A stretch of 64,000 nucleotides of DNA from Termitomyces sp. T153 (GCA_018296165.2 JACKQL020000016.1:558001-622000); one strand, 5' to 3'; shown: positions 35,163 through 47,146, counted from the stretch's first letter. Numbers and translations: made by a program. The notes: generated by a model not told the origin, from the letters alone.

Positions 35163-37310
35163 ACAACACAAGTATATTGTCATTGAGTACAATTGAAGGT
35201 GTCAGTCCATAATACTCTGAATTATTAAGATAATTGATGTAATAATGTGATCAAGTAAACATGTCTACCTACTTTTGAGCCTGTGTAGATTGTTTTGTAG
35301 AAACTTGTTCAATGACCTTAGGTTGCTCTACTACAGGCTTTGCTTTCCCTCATCCTCTACCAGCAGCTTTACCACAACTGCAACCTGAACCAAATGCATG
35401 TTGATTGGCCTTCAAACCCTCTTGAGGTGGTACCTCTGAATCATTTGAATTGATTGGTGATTCAGAATCCATGTGTTGCTGGAGGGAGAGTACCTTGAGA
35501 TTGAGAGGCTCATCTACATTTTGTGAATACTAAGTGGGAGCAGGTGAAAATTGATCCTCATCAGTGATGAACTCTTCAAGGTCTGTCAAGTCATCTGAAT
35601 CAGAGTATGTGGTTGAGGGAGGAAATGTAGCTAGTCTTTGCATGGCCAGCCCTGAAGCTGATTGGACACTATTTGCTGAGTGATTCATCAATGTAGCTGA
35701 GGGTGCAGACTGAGTATCAAGAGGGGAGGAGGATCTAGCAGGAGCCAAAGCCTGCTTTGCTGCTAATACAGATTTTGGAAGTTGATCTGGAACAAATTGA
35801 GACTTTGTCATTGGCATAGCAGAATACTCACAACCCAAAGAATCATCATTACTCCAGTCCTGACACTCTTCTGTGTCCAAGTTGTTCTCATAACCAGTTG
35901 ATTTCAGTATAGCCTGCCATGCAACTTCATGCTTGTTGTATATAGGTGAAGTGTTGGGATAATGAATGGCATCAGGCACACCTTCAAAAACCACAGAATC
36001 CCATTTAGCAAAGAGCTGAGAGACCCATGACCTGTGATCACTTGCCATTTGATTGATAAATTGCTTGCATTCACAGAATGTGGTGCTGTCAGGAATTGTT
36101 GTGATCTTTCCAGTTGCAGCAAATTCTTTGTTGCCTGACAGAAGATAGACAGCCTAGAAAATGGAACATCAATCAGTGTTATACATCAAGAATTACAACA
36201 AGTACCTACAATATTTACACAGGCCAAAATGAGTCCTGATGTAGTTCTGATGCTCCCCCATTTCATACCTATTGCATTCAAGGACAACTTCCCAGCAATT
36301 ATCAAAGAGCCCAGCCCAAATAATAAGAACCAATCAATCTTATAATAATGAGAATAACATGTTAGTATATTCATTTCATCAAGGTCAAGCTGAAGACATA
36401 CTCTCTTTAAAACTGCATTCTTGGACATTGAACTCAGATCAAGCTTCTTGGGATCAAAATATAGAATAGGGCAAAACATGTTGTACTTCAACTGGGCATC
36501 CATTGGCTTGAGTGAGATCAAAGTAAGGCAGGATTGATCTTCAAGGCAGTTGAAGTTTGGATCCCAGCAAGCCTTGCAAATATTGAGTCCTGCAAAAATC
36601 CTATCTGCATATTTGCAAATGTTTGAGACAGAAGTTGAATGGATAGATTGGACTTGAGTAAGGACCTGTGAATGTATGTGGTAAATTGTGAGTATTAGCA
36701 AAATAAAGTAGTGACTCACTGCATCTCTAAATGGAGGAAATTGCTCTATGAAGCCATGGAACTTGGGAAGCATAATGTTGTAGAGTTCATATGTGGCACA
36801 AAGAGTGTATAGAGCAGCAGCATCTTCAGTGGAAAGGTTGATGGCCTCCTCAAATGATAGGTGCTGGTCAGGGCAGCACTGGAGAAAGGCACTCTCATTT
36901 GGCCAAAGCTCATAAAGAAGTGCATACTTCCTTGGAAGACAAATAATCTCTGACTTATGAGGGATGAGTCAAGAATTAATCAGTCATTGAACTTGATTTC
37001 CAGCACTGTTCAAAGTCCCAGCCTGTGATGCTTTCAATGCATTGATTTCATCTTCTAATTGTGGAATTGCCATGTGCTGATTGACCAGCATAGTGCAGCA
37101 AGGAGTGAGTGCCTATAAAAGTAGTCAGAGATTCAGATAATATTCAACCACAACAAAATTAAGATAGACTTACAGTTCGCATTTCTGGAATACTAGGTGA
37201 ACAAGACCCCAGCACAAGGAGAATCAAACCAAGAACATTGTCAACAGTGAAGGACCTAGTGGTAGACATAGAAGATAGTCAGGGTGTTGACACTGCAGTG
37301 TCACAATGAT
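35163..37310 (-). pseudogene. DUF6698-like, transposon-associated coding relic
   Basis: Minus-strand pieces at about 37060-36780, 36773..36186 and 36122..35530 read in order: DAAALYTLCATYELYNIML, FHGFIEQFPPFRDA, SNICKYADRIFAG, AGKLSLNAIGMKWGSIRTT, and FAATGKITTIPDSTTFCE followed by WVSQLFAKWDSVVFEG. Intron-like gaps separate them. The pattern (a poorly conserved N-terminal helix region, then a segment with a GKxSxN-like core) resembles the DUF6698 proteins scattered among agaricomycete transposons, as far as I can recall that family. No activity is known for them. The tail at 35530-35800 is Ser/Asp/Glu-rich. It lies directly beside gypsy copy 1. The family call is tentative. Confidence 0.4.
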
Positions 37311-38836
37311 TTACTTGATGATTGAAAGAGATTTATATACCTCGAGATTTGACACAGTGGCCATTATGTCAATGTTGTGAACACAAGTCCAATGTGGTGC
37401 CAGTCCAGGGATAGCATTGTCTGAATCAACTCAAAATTGTTACAATGCAACTCAAGAACCTATGATTGAACAGTCTCCCAATCCATTGAGCTGAGACTAT
37501 AACACGTAACAAAAAGTAATCACCATTCTCATTTACATGTTTGCCAGTTTTGAATTGCAATGCATGATTTTGGACTCTTGGTGTTGGATGGTGAGTTTTC
37601 AGTCCAATTTGACAAAAAGATCACAGCTCAGGATGGATGCACATGCTACACCCTGGACCCAGGGGTGATTCCATCAGTGAGGTGTATGCATCCACTCTGA
37701 CTTGTGCCTGAATCAGTTCAGGATTCAGAAGCTTTCAAAAGACTGCACCAATTCAGACACTAATAATAATGAGGACATTTTAGACATTAATGGCCTGGAC
37801 CTTGCTGAATAAGTAAAATATCAGAATGTACACCAATATGACTTAGATTCAAGATATGCAGCACAAAAAGCTTGGTTATATTGTCAACAATGGACTAGCC
37901 TTCAATCTCTGAGATCTCATAGCAAATAGGTATAGGATTGATGCCCTTGCATGTTCTGACGTCTAAATCTTCTCCATCAATGAAAGCAGGTGGTTGATTT
38001 CTTATACAAGGTCAAATTAAATGGAAAACTGCAGAATGAGCAAGGTTAATGTCTGGAAGGATTCCAAGAACATACCTTCACTGCTTTGCTCATATTATAT
38101 GGTGCACAGGCACCTGATCCTGAATCTGATTACAAGTTACCATGGATAATATTTCAATTGTTAGCTTGATAGTTAGTACAGTAATCATGTTATCTTACTA
38201 TTCCATTCAATCAAGAGCTTGTATTGACAACATCTGGATCAGAATTTAAAATCATATTGCCCATTGTTGCATATGAATCAGAACTTTGAATGTAAAAAAT
38301 TGAATTGAATGTAAATCATGTTTGTTGGAATCTAATTTCTAGCCCTCTCATGCTAATGAGTTGTTGCAAGCATGCAGAAATATATCTGTATCTAGAATAT
38401 CAAAGAGAAAACAATTACAATTTAGTGTTGAGCCATGGAGTGTCACCCTCTCTGGAACCATGACTACACCACAGATAATAGCATGGATGTAAATTAGTTT
38501 GCTATCCTTGCATTTTTTCTTGCAAAAGTGAAGTAGACTAAGATTGATGTCCTTCTGTTTTTGTGGTCAGTCAGAATTTTGGAAGATGGAGGAAAATGGT
38601 TGACTCAAGGCCAAAGGATAAGCCTGATCACCAACATTGCATGAGAAAAGGTGAATGAGGCATGCAACATAAGGCTTGTCTTGAGTGTTGACAAGAACAC
38701 AGTCATAGCGTGGATGACCATGGAATTCAGGGTTGCACAGCAAGTGGTCCATCTTCATTTCCCAGTCAGATGTGCATGTATATTGGACTTTAAGGTAGCA
38801 ATGTTTGGTGATCTATAATTTGAGTAGAGAGACATG
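37311..38836. other. AT-rich repeat-like stretch, no supported gene
   Basis: Only short minus-strand open frames are present (for example 38758..38567, with HGHPRYDCVLVN, which may be a further piece of the Plavaka-like relic to its right). No CpG-rich segment or splice-consistent exon chain was found. Confidence 0.4.
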
Positions 38837-39860
38837 TCAGACATAATTATGACCTGAATCTATATCTAACACACCTGGCTTTGATTGTTGAAGCTCACTG
38901 CCTTTCCACCAGGAGGAGGAATGCCATACAGAGGAAGGAAGCTGGTTATGAACTTGCTCAGCTTCAATGTGATCTTCTAATACTTGTGACAGTACCATAG
39001 GTGGCATCAATGATCCAAGCTTTTGAAACTGATCATAAGAACTAGAATCAAAGCTAACAAAGGTTGTGCTGCTTGATCCGTTGATAATTCCAGACATAAC
39101 CTTTGTATTATCATCTCCTGAATCAGATTCAGAGTTAAAGGATAATGACTCTTCATAGCTGTCCAGAGCATCAATATTGGACCAAATCAAACCAGAAACT
39201 AAAAGACATTGGTCTGCATCTAATATCTGATGCCAGAATCATTGACCAATTATAATTGCAATCACAAAGAGAAGACTTTAGCATACCTGTTTTGCAAAGT
39301 CTTTAAAATTTGAGTGATGAAGATAACATTCTTTTATGGGACTATCCATTTTTTGGTTTGGCTTGGTATTGTAGTTTTGGGAGATGCTCTGAGCAATAAT
39401 GTCATCAAAGAGATGCTTTTGCAGATGCAACTTGATCAAGTTCCATGATTTTGGTTTTGGCAATTCCTCTGCACCATCAATTGATCCAAGTAACCCATCA
39501 TCAAAATCTTCAGGTCCAACAACATTGGGTTCACTTGCAGCACAAGTTTGCTTGATATATTCCTTGAGATTCAGTAAATCTGTGATTTGCAAATCCTCTA
39601 TTTTGAACAAAGGCCTTACCATTATCAAAGGTGTGAATATGTCCTCCAATTCTTTTCTTCCAGCTTCTATTGTATAATCTGTATGGAGATCAAAACCAGC
39701 ATACATTCAAACATTGAGAGATGAGCAGAGAGAGCAAAGGAGAAGATATCAGTCAGACTCTGGATCTGCAGATAAGACATCTTGTGCAGCCAAGAAGAAT
39801 ATCTGTTAACACAAGAAACATCATATAAGTATACTGATTCAGAAATCACTGTCAAAAGTC
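38837..39860 (-). pseudogene. Plavaka-like transposase, C-terminal part
   Basis: Minus-strand frames 39706..39278 and 39190..38837 carry FDLHTDYTI, KSWNLIKLHLQKHLFDDI, ISQNYNTKPNQKMDSPIKE and HHSNFKDFAKQV. The combination of SWN..K.H...H.FDDI with NYNTKPNEKMHGP-like and NFKD-like blocks is typical of the C-terminal third of Plavaka-type transposases in agaricomycetes. Introns interrupt the frames (for example about 39285-39195). The N-terminal part is not adjacent; a matching N-terminal piece on the same strand lies at 47147-48100, across the Helitron and gypsy copy 2. Confidence 0.55.
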
Positions 39861-40177
39861 ACACCTTGGAAATATCATGATTCTTTGATCCATCATTGAA
39901 AGTGATATTCATTACAGATTCAAAGTGGTTCAGTTCCTGCCATCATGGCATGTAGTTGAAACTAGAGGCAAAATGTAAGTATATCACCCCAAAATTGATT
40001 TGAAGAATAGTTGATTACTAAGAGTCAATGTGAACTATATCTGTTTGAGAAGTGATGAGAGAGTTGAAGACCTTGAAAAAATGATCTTCACTGCATCTGT
40101 AATGGAATCTATATATTATGCGATGATGGATGTGGGAATGTGGCTGCGCCTATGCAACAACTTTTCTGCTGACTAAA

Positions 40178-40197
40178 ATTTGTCAGCGCTGACAAAT
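40178..40197. repeat. Perfect 20-bp palindrome
   Basis: ATTTGTCAGCGCTGACAAAT is a perfect palindrome, followed at once by a further direct copy, GCTGACAAATTT. It lies between the Plavaka-like relic and the Helitron fragment, so it may mark a transposon end. Confidence 0.6.
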
Positions 40198-40499
40198 GCT
40201 GACAAATTTCAACCCTTTTATGGTAACAGGCTGTTTTGCTGCTCTTCAGATGCATTTTTTCCAAAAAAAAAAATACAGTAGACAACTTTAATACATCTTT
40301 TGACTATGTGTGAAAGGTGCCAGACTTGATATTTCAGGCAATATTTCACTATTTTCAGCTTTTTTTGGGAATTACCTATGTGTGGAACACTTCTAGCTGT
40401 TTTTTGAGAAAGGAACATGTCCCATGCATGTATTTCTTATCAAAAAAAGTTCAGAACAATGAATTTATTATCAAAAAATATCAAAAGATGAACTCAATT

Positions 40500-41616
40500 G
40501 TCTCAACTCTTACTCCAGACCAAAGTTGTCATCTGGGATGAAGTCCCAATGCAACACAAAAAAGCCATTGACTCTGTGGATCAAGGGTTCAGAGACATCC
40601 TGGAGAAAGATGTTCCTTTTGGTGGAGTGACTGTAGTGTTTGGAGGAGATTTTTAGCAAACTCTCCCAGTTATTCAACGAGGACTCAGGCAGCAGATGAT
40701 TGCTGCTTCACTCAAAAGAGGAAGACTTTGGGATCAGATTCAAGTCCACTACTTGGTTCAAAACATGAGATTGGATCAGACTCCTGATAACATTGCTCAT
40801 GCAGCTTGGTTATTGGATGTTGTTGCTGGAAAAAACCTTGGGCCTGGAGAAACAGTACAACTTCCAGAAACCATGATCTGTGATGACAATTCTGTCACTG
40901 GATTGATCTCTTCCACTTATCTTCATATTGATCACCATCAAGATGATCAGTATTACCTGGACCATTCCATCCTTTCTGGCAAGAACTCTGATGTAGAGGA
41001 TATCAACTCTGAAGTTCTGCAGAAATGTCCAGGAGAAGAGAAAATCTTGCAGAGTGCAGACTCTATTATATCTGATGATAGGAATTCTAATGGCCTTGGA
41101 TTGTATCCAATGGAATACCTCAACTCTCTCAGAGCCAGCAGTTTGCCTTTGGCTAAATTGGCTCTGAAGATTGGTGTTCCTATCATGCTGCTCAGGAATC
41201 TGGATACAACCAAAGGACTTTGCAATGGGACAAGAATGATTGTCACTCACATCAGCACCAGAGTTCTCAGATGTAGAATCATCAGTGGAGATGCCAAGTT
41301 TGCAGGATCAATTGTTTTGATTCCAAGAATCAACATGGATGTGTCTGAAGAAGATTTGCCAATTCCATTGCGCAGGAGACAATTCCCAGTTCAATTGGCC
41401 TTTGCTATGACTATCAACAAGTCTCAGGGTCAATCAGTCAAGCATGTTGGATTGGACCTTTGATCAGGAGTTTTTTCGCATAGCCAACTTTATGTTGCAC
41501 TCTCACGGTGCACATCAGGAGATCGTATCAAAGTCATCTTGGACCCAGAAAACACATCAAGAAAGACTGCAAATATTGTCTATCAGGAAATCTTGAATGG
41601 TTTACAAATGTAAGTG
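40500..41616 (+). pseudogene. Helitron PIF1-type helicase, C-terminal part
   Basis: The frame begins inside the helicase with the Walker B region (VVIWDEVPMQH) and continues through FGGDF, a TAG at about 40656, QTLPVI, MRLDQTP, LPLAKLALKIGVPIMLLRNLD, LCNGTRMIV, FPVQLAFAMTINKSQGQS, a TGA at 41462, and [15 protein letters not shown], ending [13 protein letters not shown]. These are the ordered motifs of the PIF1-like helicase found in Helitron Rep/Hel proteins. The Rep domain and the Walker A end are missing, so this is the 3' end of a Helitron. A 59-bp minisatellite and a hairpin follow it. Confidence 0.85.
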
Positions 41617-41912
41617 TGAGTTTTGTTGGATTCAAGCAAGAAATTGCTAACTTCTATGAACTTCAGTACCTAATGTCTATAGCTGGACCATGTAGTATAG
41701 ATATTCTTAATGGTTTACAAATATAAGTGTGACAGTTTAAATAATTGGTTGGTTAGTACTAACTTTTATAATTTTCAGCATCTCTAATATATACCAGTGG
41801 ACATTGTAGTATTTTGTTTATAATGTAATATAGATACATGATTGGTTTATACATGAAATCTCAGTGTATTGAACTGTAAGAGAAAAGCAACACTTGGTCA
41901 ACAAAATATAAA

Positions 41913-42422
41913 GACCTAATTGAACAAAGTGAGGTTGGGTCTGGGATGAAGCATTGAGTAGAATATTGAGGACCTAACCAAATGAAGTGAGGTTGGGTCT
42001 GGGACTTAGCATTGAGTTGGAAATACAAAGACCTAACCAAACAAAGTGAGGTTAGGTCTGAGATGAAGCATTGAGTTAGAAATACAAGGACCTAACCAAA
42101 TGAAGTGAGGTTGGGTCTGGGATGAAGCATTGAGTTAGAAATACAAGGACCTAACTGAACAAAGTGAGGTTGGGTCTGGGACTTAGCATTGAGTTAGGAA
42201 TACAAGGACCTCACCAAACAAAGTGAGGTTGGGTCTGGGATGAAGCATTGAGTTAGAAATACAAGGACCTAACTGAACAAAGTGAGGTTGGGTCTGGGAC
42301 TTAGCATTGAGTTAGGAATACAAGGACCTCACCAAACAAAGTGAAGTTGGGTCTGGGATGAAGCATTGAGTAGAATATCAAGGACCTAACCAAATGAAAT
42401 GAGGTTGGGTCTGGGATGAAGC
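41913..42422 (+). repeat. Minisatellite, about nine 56-60 bp units
   Basis: The unit starts GACCTAACCAAACAAAGTGA and continues GGTTGGGTCTGGGATGAAGC, then ATTGAGTTAGAAATACAAG. Copies begin at about 41913, 41971, 42030, 42090, 42149, 42208, 42267, 42326 and 42384. Two unit types (GGGATGAAGC and GGGACTTAGC) alternate in the middle, so pairs have been duplicated as 118-bp blocks. Confidence 0.9.
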
Positions 42423-42426
42423 AAGA

Positions 42427-42461
42427 GCTACAGGCCCGTGCCTTTGGCACAGGGCATAGCT
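42427..42461. repeat. GC-rich hairpin directly after the minisatellite
   Basis: GGCCCGTGCC, a TTT loop and GGCACAGGGC form an imperfect stem; AGCTA/TAGCT extend it on the outside. Its position downstream of a Helitron helicase recalls the 3' terminal hairpin of Helitrons, but I see no CTRR end next to it. Confidence 0.5.
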
Positions 42462-42566
42462 TGTATGGATAAATCCCACATTTGGTCTTGAGGTACCAGG
42501 CAAATCAGACATGGATATTTGTCTTTCAGACTGTGATGAGAGACATGATGGACCAGTACGCTTCCG

Positions 42567-45060
42567 TTGCCCAGTGCTAATCATTTCGCTCCCTTGTCCA
42601 TAGAATCAAATATATCTGTTGCCATTGTTGATACTATGCCTGAAACAATAAGCCCCACCTCAGATGTACAAACTCCCCCTCCAGCTAAAGTCTCAGCCAG
42701 AAACACACTCTCCAGCACACGCCCTCGCATCCCTGCATGGGAACGCCGCCTCCCCCACTATTATGTTGTTGCTTCTACCCCTTCTACCAACTCCCTGAAG
42801 CTACAGGTGGAGATTGAGACAATGGACACCCAGCAGATCCAAAGTGTGGTTGCCCTCCTTGACAGTGGTGCAACAGGCCTCTTCCTTGACACTGACTACA
42901 TGCGACAACACTGCCTGACCACTCACCCCCTCTCTCATCCTATCCCTGTATACAATGTTGATGGCACGCTCAATGAGGCTGGCTCTATTCGCTCTGTGGT
43001 GGACCTGGTCCTCCGCTACCAAGACCACTCAGAGCGAGCTGCTTTTGCTGTCACTAGTTTGGGAAAGCAAGACATGATCCTGGGCTCCACCTGGCTATGT
43101 GAACACAATCCAGAGATTGACTGGACTAAGGGTGAGGTGAAGATGAGTTGTTGCCCACGTCGCTGCGTTACCTGTGCAGAAGAAGCCCATATAGAGCGGA
43201 GAGCTAAAGTTTGTGAACATGCTGCTGTGTGTGCCTGTCGTGCTGGGCATCTCCCTTATGCTGATCTTGACTTCCTGAGTCCCCCCCTCTAGCATTCCCT
43301 TATAAAGAGGCCCTTTATGAGGATGTCCAAGGTGTTGGGTGTGAATCTCCAGAGGAAGAGGAAGGAGGATGAGAATGGACCCATACTCCAGATAGAGAGT
43401 CCCTGGATGAGAATATAGAGGTGGGTGATTGGATCTATGCCACAATCTTTGGCCTCCCTCCTGCCGCAGTGGAGATTCGGGCCAGTCAGACAACTTCTCA
43501 GCATTTGGCTGAGGCATTTGCGGCAAATTCACAGCTCAAGCCTTTCTATAGCACTGTTCCCAATCACCTCCATGACTTTGAGGATGTATTCTCCAAGGCC
43601 TCCTTTGATTCACTTCCAGAGCGTAAGCAGTGGGAGCATGCAATTGAGCTGATACCAGATGCAGAGCTCTCCAGTTGCAAGGTCTATCCACTCACACCCC
43701 ATGAACAGGACGAGCTGGATGCTTTCCTGCACGAGAATCTTAGCTCAGGACAAATACGACCCTCCAAGTCTCCAATGGCCTCCTCAGTCTTATTTATTAA
43801 GAAGAAGGATGGGTCTCTTTGTCTGGTTCAGAATTATCGGGTCCTGAATGCTATGACAGTGAAGAACCGCTACCCTTTGCCACTCATCTCAGAACTTGTC
43901 AACAACCTTTGAGGTGCATGCTATTTCACTAAGTTGGATGTCCACTGGGGCTACAACAATGTACCCATCGAAGAAGGGGATGAGTGGAAGGCAGCATTCC
44001 AAACTAATCATGGACTTTTTGAACCTCTAGTAATGTTCTTTGGTCTCACCAATAGCCCAGCCACCTTTCAGACTATGATGAATGACAGTTTCCGTGATCT
44101 GACTGCGGAAGGTGTTGTCTGAATGTATCTTGACAATATCCTCGTCTACACAAGAACTCAGGAGGAGCACCGCCAGGTCACACACATGGTCTTGGAACGC
44201 CTCCACCAACACCAGCTCTATTTAAAGCCTGAGAAGTGTAAGTTCAAACAGACAAAAGTGAAGTACCTGGGTTTGATCATTTCACATGGAACTGCTGAGA
44301 TGGACCCCATTAAAGTGGCCAGAGTAGCAGAGTGGCCTGAGCCAAGGAACAAAAAGGAAGTTCAGGCCTTTCTTGGGTTTGTCGATTTCTATTGGAGGTT
44401 CATACAGGATTTCTCCCACCATGCATGACCCCTCTTCAATCTCACAGTTAAGGATACTGCATGGTGGTGGGAGCCCCCACAGCAAGCTGCCTTTGATGCC
44501 CTCAAGCGTTCCGTGACCTCAAAGCCAGTCCTTCTGTTCCCCAATGATGACTCTCCATTCCATGTGGAAGCAGATAGCTCAGACTTTGCTACAGGGGCAG
44601 TCCTCTCCCAGCAGTCAAAAGAGGATGGCAAATGGCACCCAGTAGCCTTCTACTTCAAGAGCTTTAATGCAGTGGAATGGAACTATGAGATCCATGATAA
44701 GGAGATGCTGGCAATTATTTTGTCCTTTGAAGAATGGAGGCATTTCCTTGAGGGTGCACAACATAAGTTTGAAGTCTGGACAGACCATAAGAACTAGGAG
44801 TACTTCTATTCCACTAAGAAACTCAATTGATGTCAAGCTCGGTGGTCTCTGTATCTGGCCAACTTTGACTTCTCACTGCACCACAAACCAGGACAGAGCA
44901 TGGGCAAACCAGATGCACTGTCCAGGTGGGCAGACCATGGCACTGGAGTGGGAGATAATGACAATATTGTCCTCCTCAAGCCAGAGCTCTTTGCCATCCA
45001 TGCACTAGAAGGGATTGTGGCTCAGGGAGATGAGGCAAACATCCTTAGGGACATCTGACA
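42567..45060 (+). pseudogene. Protease, reverse transcriptase and RNase H of gypsy copy 2
   Basis: The frame 42567-43292 holds the protease with an intact active site (ALLDSGATGLFLD). A frameshift in a C-run at about 43285 and a stop near 43372 precede the linker. RT follows at 43421-44428 with [23 protein letters not shown] and MYLDNILVYT, interrupted by TGA at 43910 and 44120. The catalytic YLDD is YLDN. A TGA at about 44427 lies where gypsy elements usually have Arg (HARPLF). RNase H (44513-44980) contains VEADSSDFATGAVL and [12 protein letters not shown] and has a TAG at about 44797. Confidence 0.85.
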
Positions 45061-45262
45061 AGGGAACCAGGAGGGTGCACAGGAGGATGCTGTTGCCTAA
45101 GCTGCACAGGCCCTACAAGCTTGATGGGCAAGCAGAGTCAAGTCAGTGCATGCAGATGAGTGGGGTCTTCAGGATGGGCTGCTGACCTTCAGAGGACGCA
45201 TTTATGTGCCTAACATTCCAGAACTTCATCGGTGCATTGTAGAACAACATCATGACTCTTGA

Positions 45263-46516
45263 GTGGCTGGACATCCTAGAAGGTGGAAGATGCTAGAGTT
45301 GGTATCCCGGAACTATTGGTGGCCACAGATCTCCCGGTATGTAGGCACCTATACTAGCACCTGCAACCTCTGTCTCCACACAAAACCTTGCCACCAAGCA
45401 CCCATGGGCCAGCTCTACCAACTTGCTATTCCAGCTGCTTGCTGGAGTATTGCATCAGTGGATTTCATTGTGGAGCTTCCAGATGCTCATGGGTATGATG
45501 CCATGATGGTGGTGGTGGACCTCTATGGCAAATGGGCTCACTTCATACCTACTCACACCACATGCTCTGCCTTGGGAGTGGCTAGTCTGTACCATAAGAA
45601 TGTCTGGAAACTCCACGGTCTGTCAGATGGATATGTCTCAGACCGGGGCCCCCAGTTTGTGGCAGAATTCACTCAAGAACTGTATTGCCTGCTAGGCATA
45701 AAGCTCCATACCACCACGGCCTATCACCCTCAGTTGGATGGGCAGACAGAATGCATTAACCAGGAACTAGAACAGTATCTCTGCCTGTTTTGTAATGAGA
45801 GGCAGGATGACTGGGATGAGCTGCTGCCAGATGCAGAATTCCAATACAACAACTACGTTCACTCTTCCACACAGATGACTCCATTCTTTCTGGACACTGG
45901 CAGGCACCCTTGCATGGGATTTGAACCTTGGGCATGCCCCTCAGAGAACAATTCCATCAATGAGTTTGTGAACCAGATGAGAAGGGCACAGGAGGAGGCA
46001 AAAGCTGCATTGGTGAAGGCCAAAAAAGACATGGCACAGTACTATGATTGCAGATGGACACCTGCACTAGTTTACAAGCCTGGGGACCATGTGTACTTGG
46101 ACAGCTCAGACATTAAAACAACAAGGCCATCCCCAAAGCTGTCACATTGTCATCTGGGCCCCTTCATGGTGGAGAAGAAGATAGGGCCTTTGGCATACCG
46201 ACTTAAACTCCCAGCAGGCCTGTGCCAACTGCATCCAGTCTTCAATGTGGTCAAGTTGTTTCCAGCTCCAGAGGATCCAATCCCAGGCTGTCGCCCTAAG
46301 CCACCTCCACCACCAGTCCTGGTCAATGATGAGGAAGAATATGAGGTGGAGGAAATCTTGGACAGCAGGGTATTCCAAGGGAAATTGCAGTTCAAGGTGA
46401 AATGGAAGGGATATGGCATTGAGGACATCTCTTGGGAACCACAGGCTAATGTTCATGCACCAGGCTTGGTCTGGGACTTCTACTGTAGGCATCCCAATGC
46501 CCCCAAAGCAATTTGA
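45263..46516 (+). CDS. Integrase with chromodomain, gypsy copy 2 (417-codon open frame)
   Basis: The frame is open from the end of the zinc-binding region (NLCLHTKPC) through the DDE core: Asp in ASVDFIVELPDAHG, Asp in VSDRGPQFVAEF, and Glu in DGQTECINQELEQY. A GPF/Y-like module ([21 protein letters not shown]) and a C-terminal chromodomain ([11 protein letters not shown], then [17 protein letters not shown]) follow. In chromoviruses the chromodomain directs integration to modified histones. Upstream the frame is closed by a TGA at about 45261, so this is part of a broken polyprotein, though the piece itself has no lesion. Confidence 0.85.
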   Translation: MAGHPRRWKMLELVSRNYWWPQISRYVGTYTSTCNLCLHTKPCHQAPMGQLYQLAIPAACWSIASVDFIVELPDAHGYDAMMVVVDLYGKWAHFIPTHTTCSALGVASLYHKNVWKLHGLSDGYVSDRGPQFVAEFTQELYCLLGIKLHTTTAYHPQLDGQTECINQELEQYLCLFCNERQDDWDELLPDAEFQYNNYVHSSTQMTPFFLDTGRHPCMGFEPWACPSENNSINEFVNQMRRAQEEAKAALVKAKKDMAQYYDCRWTPALVYKPGDHVYLDSSDIKTTRPSPKLSHCHLGPFMVEKKIGPLAYRLKLPAGLCQLHPVFNVVKLFPAPEDPIPGCRPKPPPPPVLVNDEEEYEVEEILDSRVFQGKLQFKVKWKGYGIEDISWEPQANVHAPGLVWDFYCRHPNAPKAI

Positions 46517-46605
46517 AGCATCTACTTTATTTCACCAGCTGACCAGGCAATTCATGACTTCTTCTAAACAGTGCATCAAGGCGCCGCATCCTAGAGAGGG
46601 GGTGA

Positions 46606-47044
46606 TGTCAGGGGATGTCTCACTTGTTCCCCTTCTCCTCCTCCAGTTCTTGTCAGATTTGCTCTGTTATAGTTTTCCTTTATTCTCCTTCCTTTTCCCT
46701 ATCTATTGGTCCTAGTTTCAGCCTTCAGGCTGCACCAGTTCTCTGTCAATAATTCAGACAAGTGTGCCCCTTTGACACTGCCACTGGCTTATGTAACTGC
46801 TGACCAATTGCTGACACATCACTTGTGTCTTTTTTCTCTGTCATACTGTACAGTTGTTTCTCATGCTTCTGAAGCCTCTGAAGCATCACACCTGGCCTAG
46901 GGAATCCCCAGACTTGTTCTCTTTGGATTTCCCTTTGCCAGGTGAGTAGTTATCTCAGTAGACACTGTACAGTACTGAATAGACTTTGGATTTCCCTTTG
47001 CCAGCTGTGTGATTGAGCCACAGCCTCCAGAGGTCGCCCTTACA
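46606..47044 (+). repeat. 3' LTR of gypsy copy 2
   Basis: The 439-bp LTR starts TGTCAGGGGATG and ends CGCCCTTACA. It contains the start-like motif AGACTTGTTCT at 46910-46920 and, after it, a duplicated GGATTTCCCTTTGCCAG that brackets an intron-like GTGAGT...CCAG segment. Confidence 0.85.
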
Positions 47045-47146
47045 CATATAGAATGAGTGGAAGAAGCTTTGTGGCCAGATTGTCAGGTCAATGTGACTGA
47101 CATTTGATATGAAAGGTCTGAGTTTATGTTTAATAGTTTATTAGTT

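Larger units (their letters stand above)
42550..47044 (+). mobile_element. Chromodomain Ty3/gypsy element, 5'-truncated (copy 2)
   Basis: The element lacks the 5' LTR and gag and begins near 42550, just before the protease. Protease, RT, RNase H, integrase, chromodomain and a complete 3' LTR (46606-47044) follow. Compared with copy 1 it keeps more CpG, and its integrase frame is open. The truncation point lies about 90 bp after the Helitron-associated hairpin. Confidence 0.87.

Noticed and set aside
41913..42422. CRISPR-like array
   Set aside because: Units are contiguous tandem copies without unique spacers, and the genome is eukaryotic.
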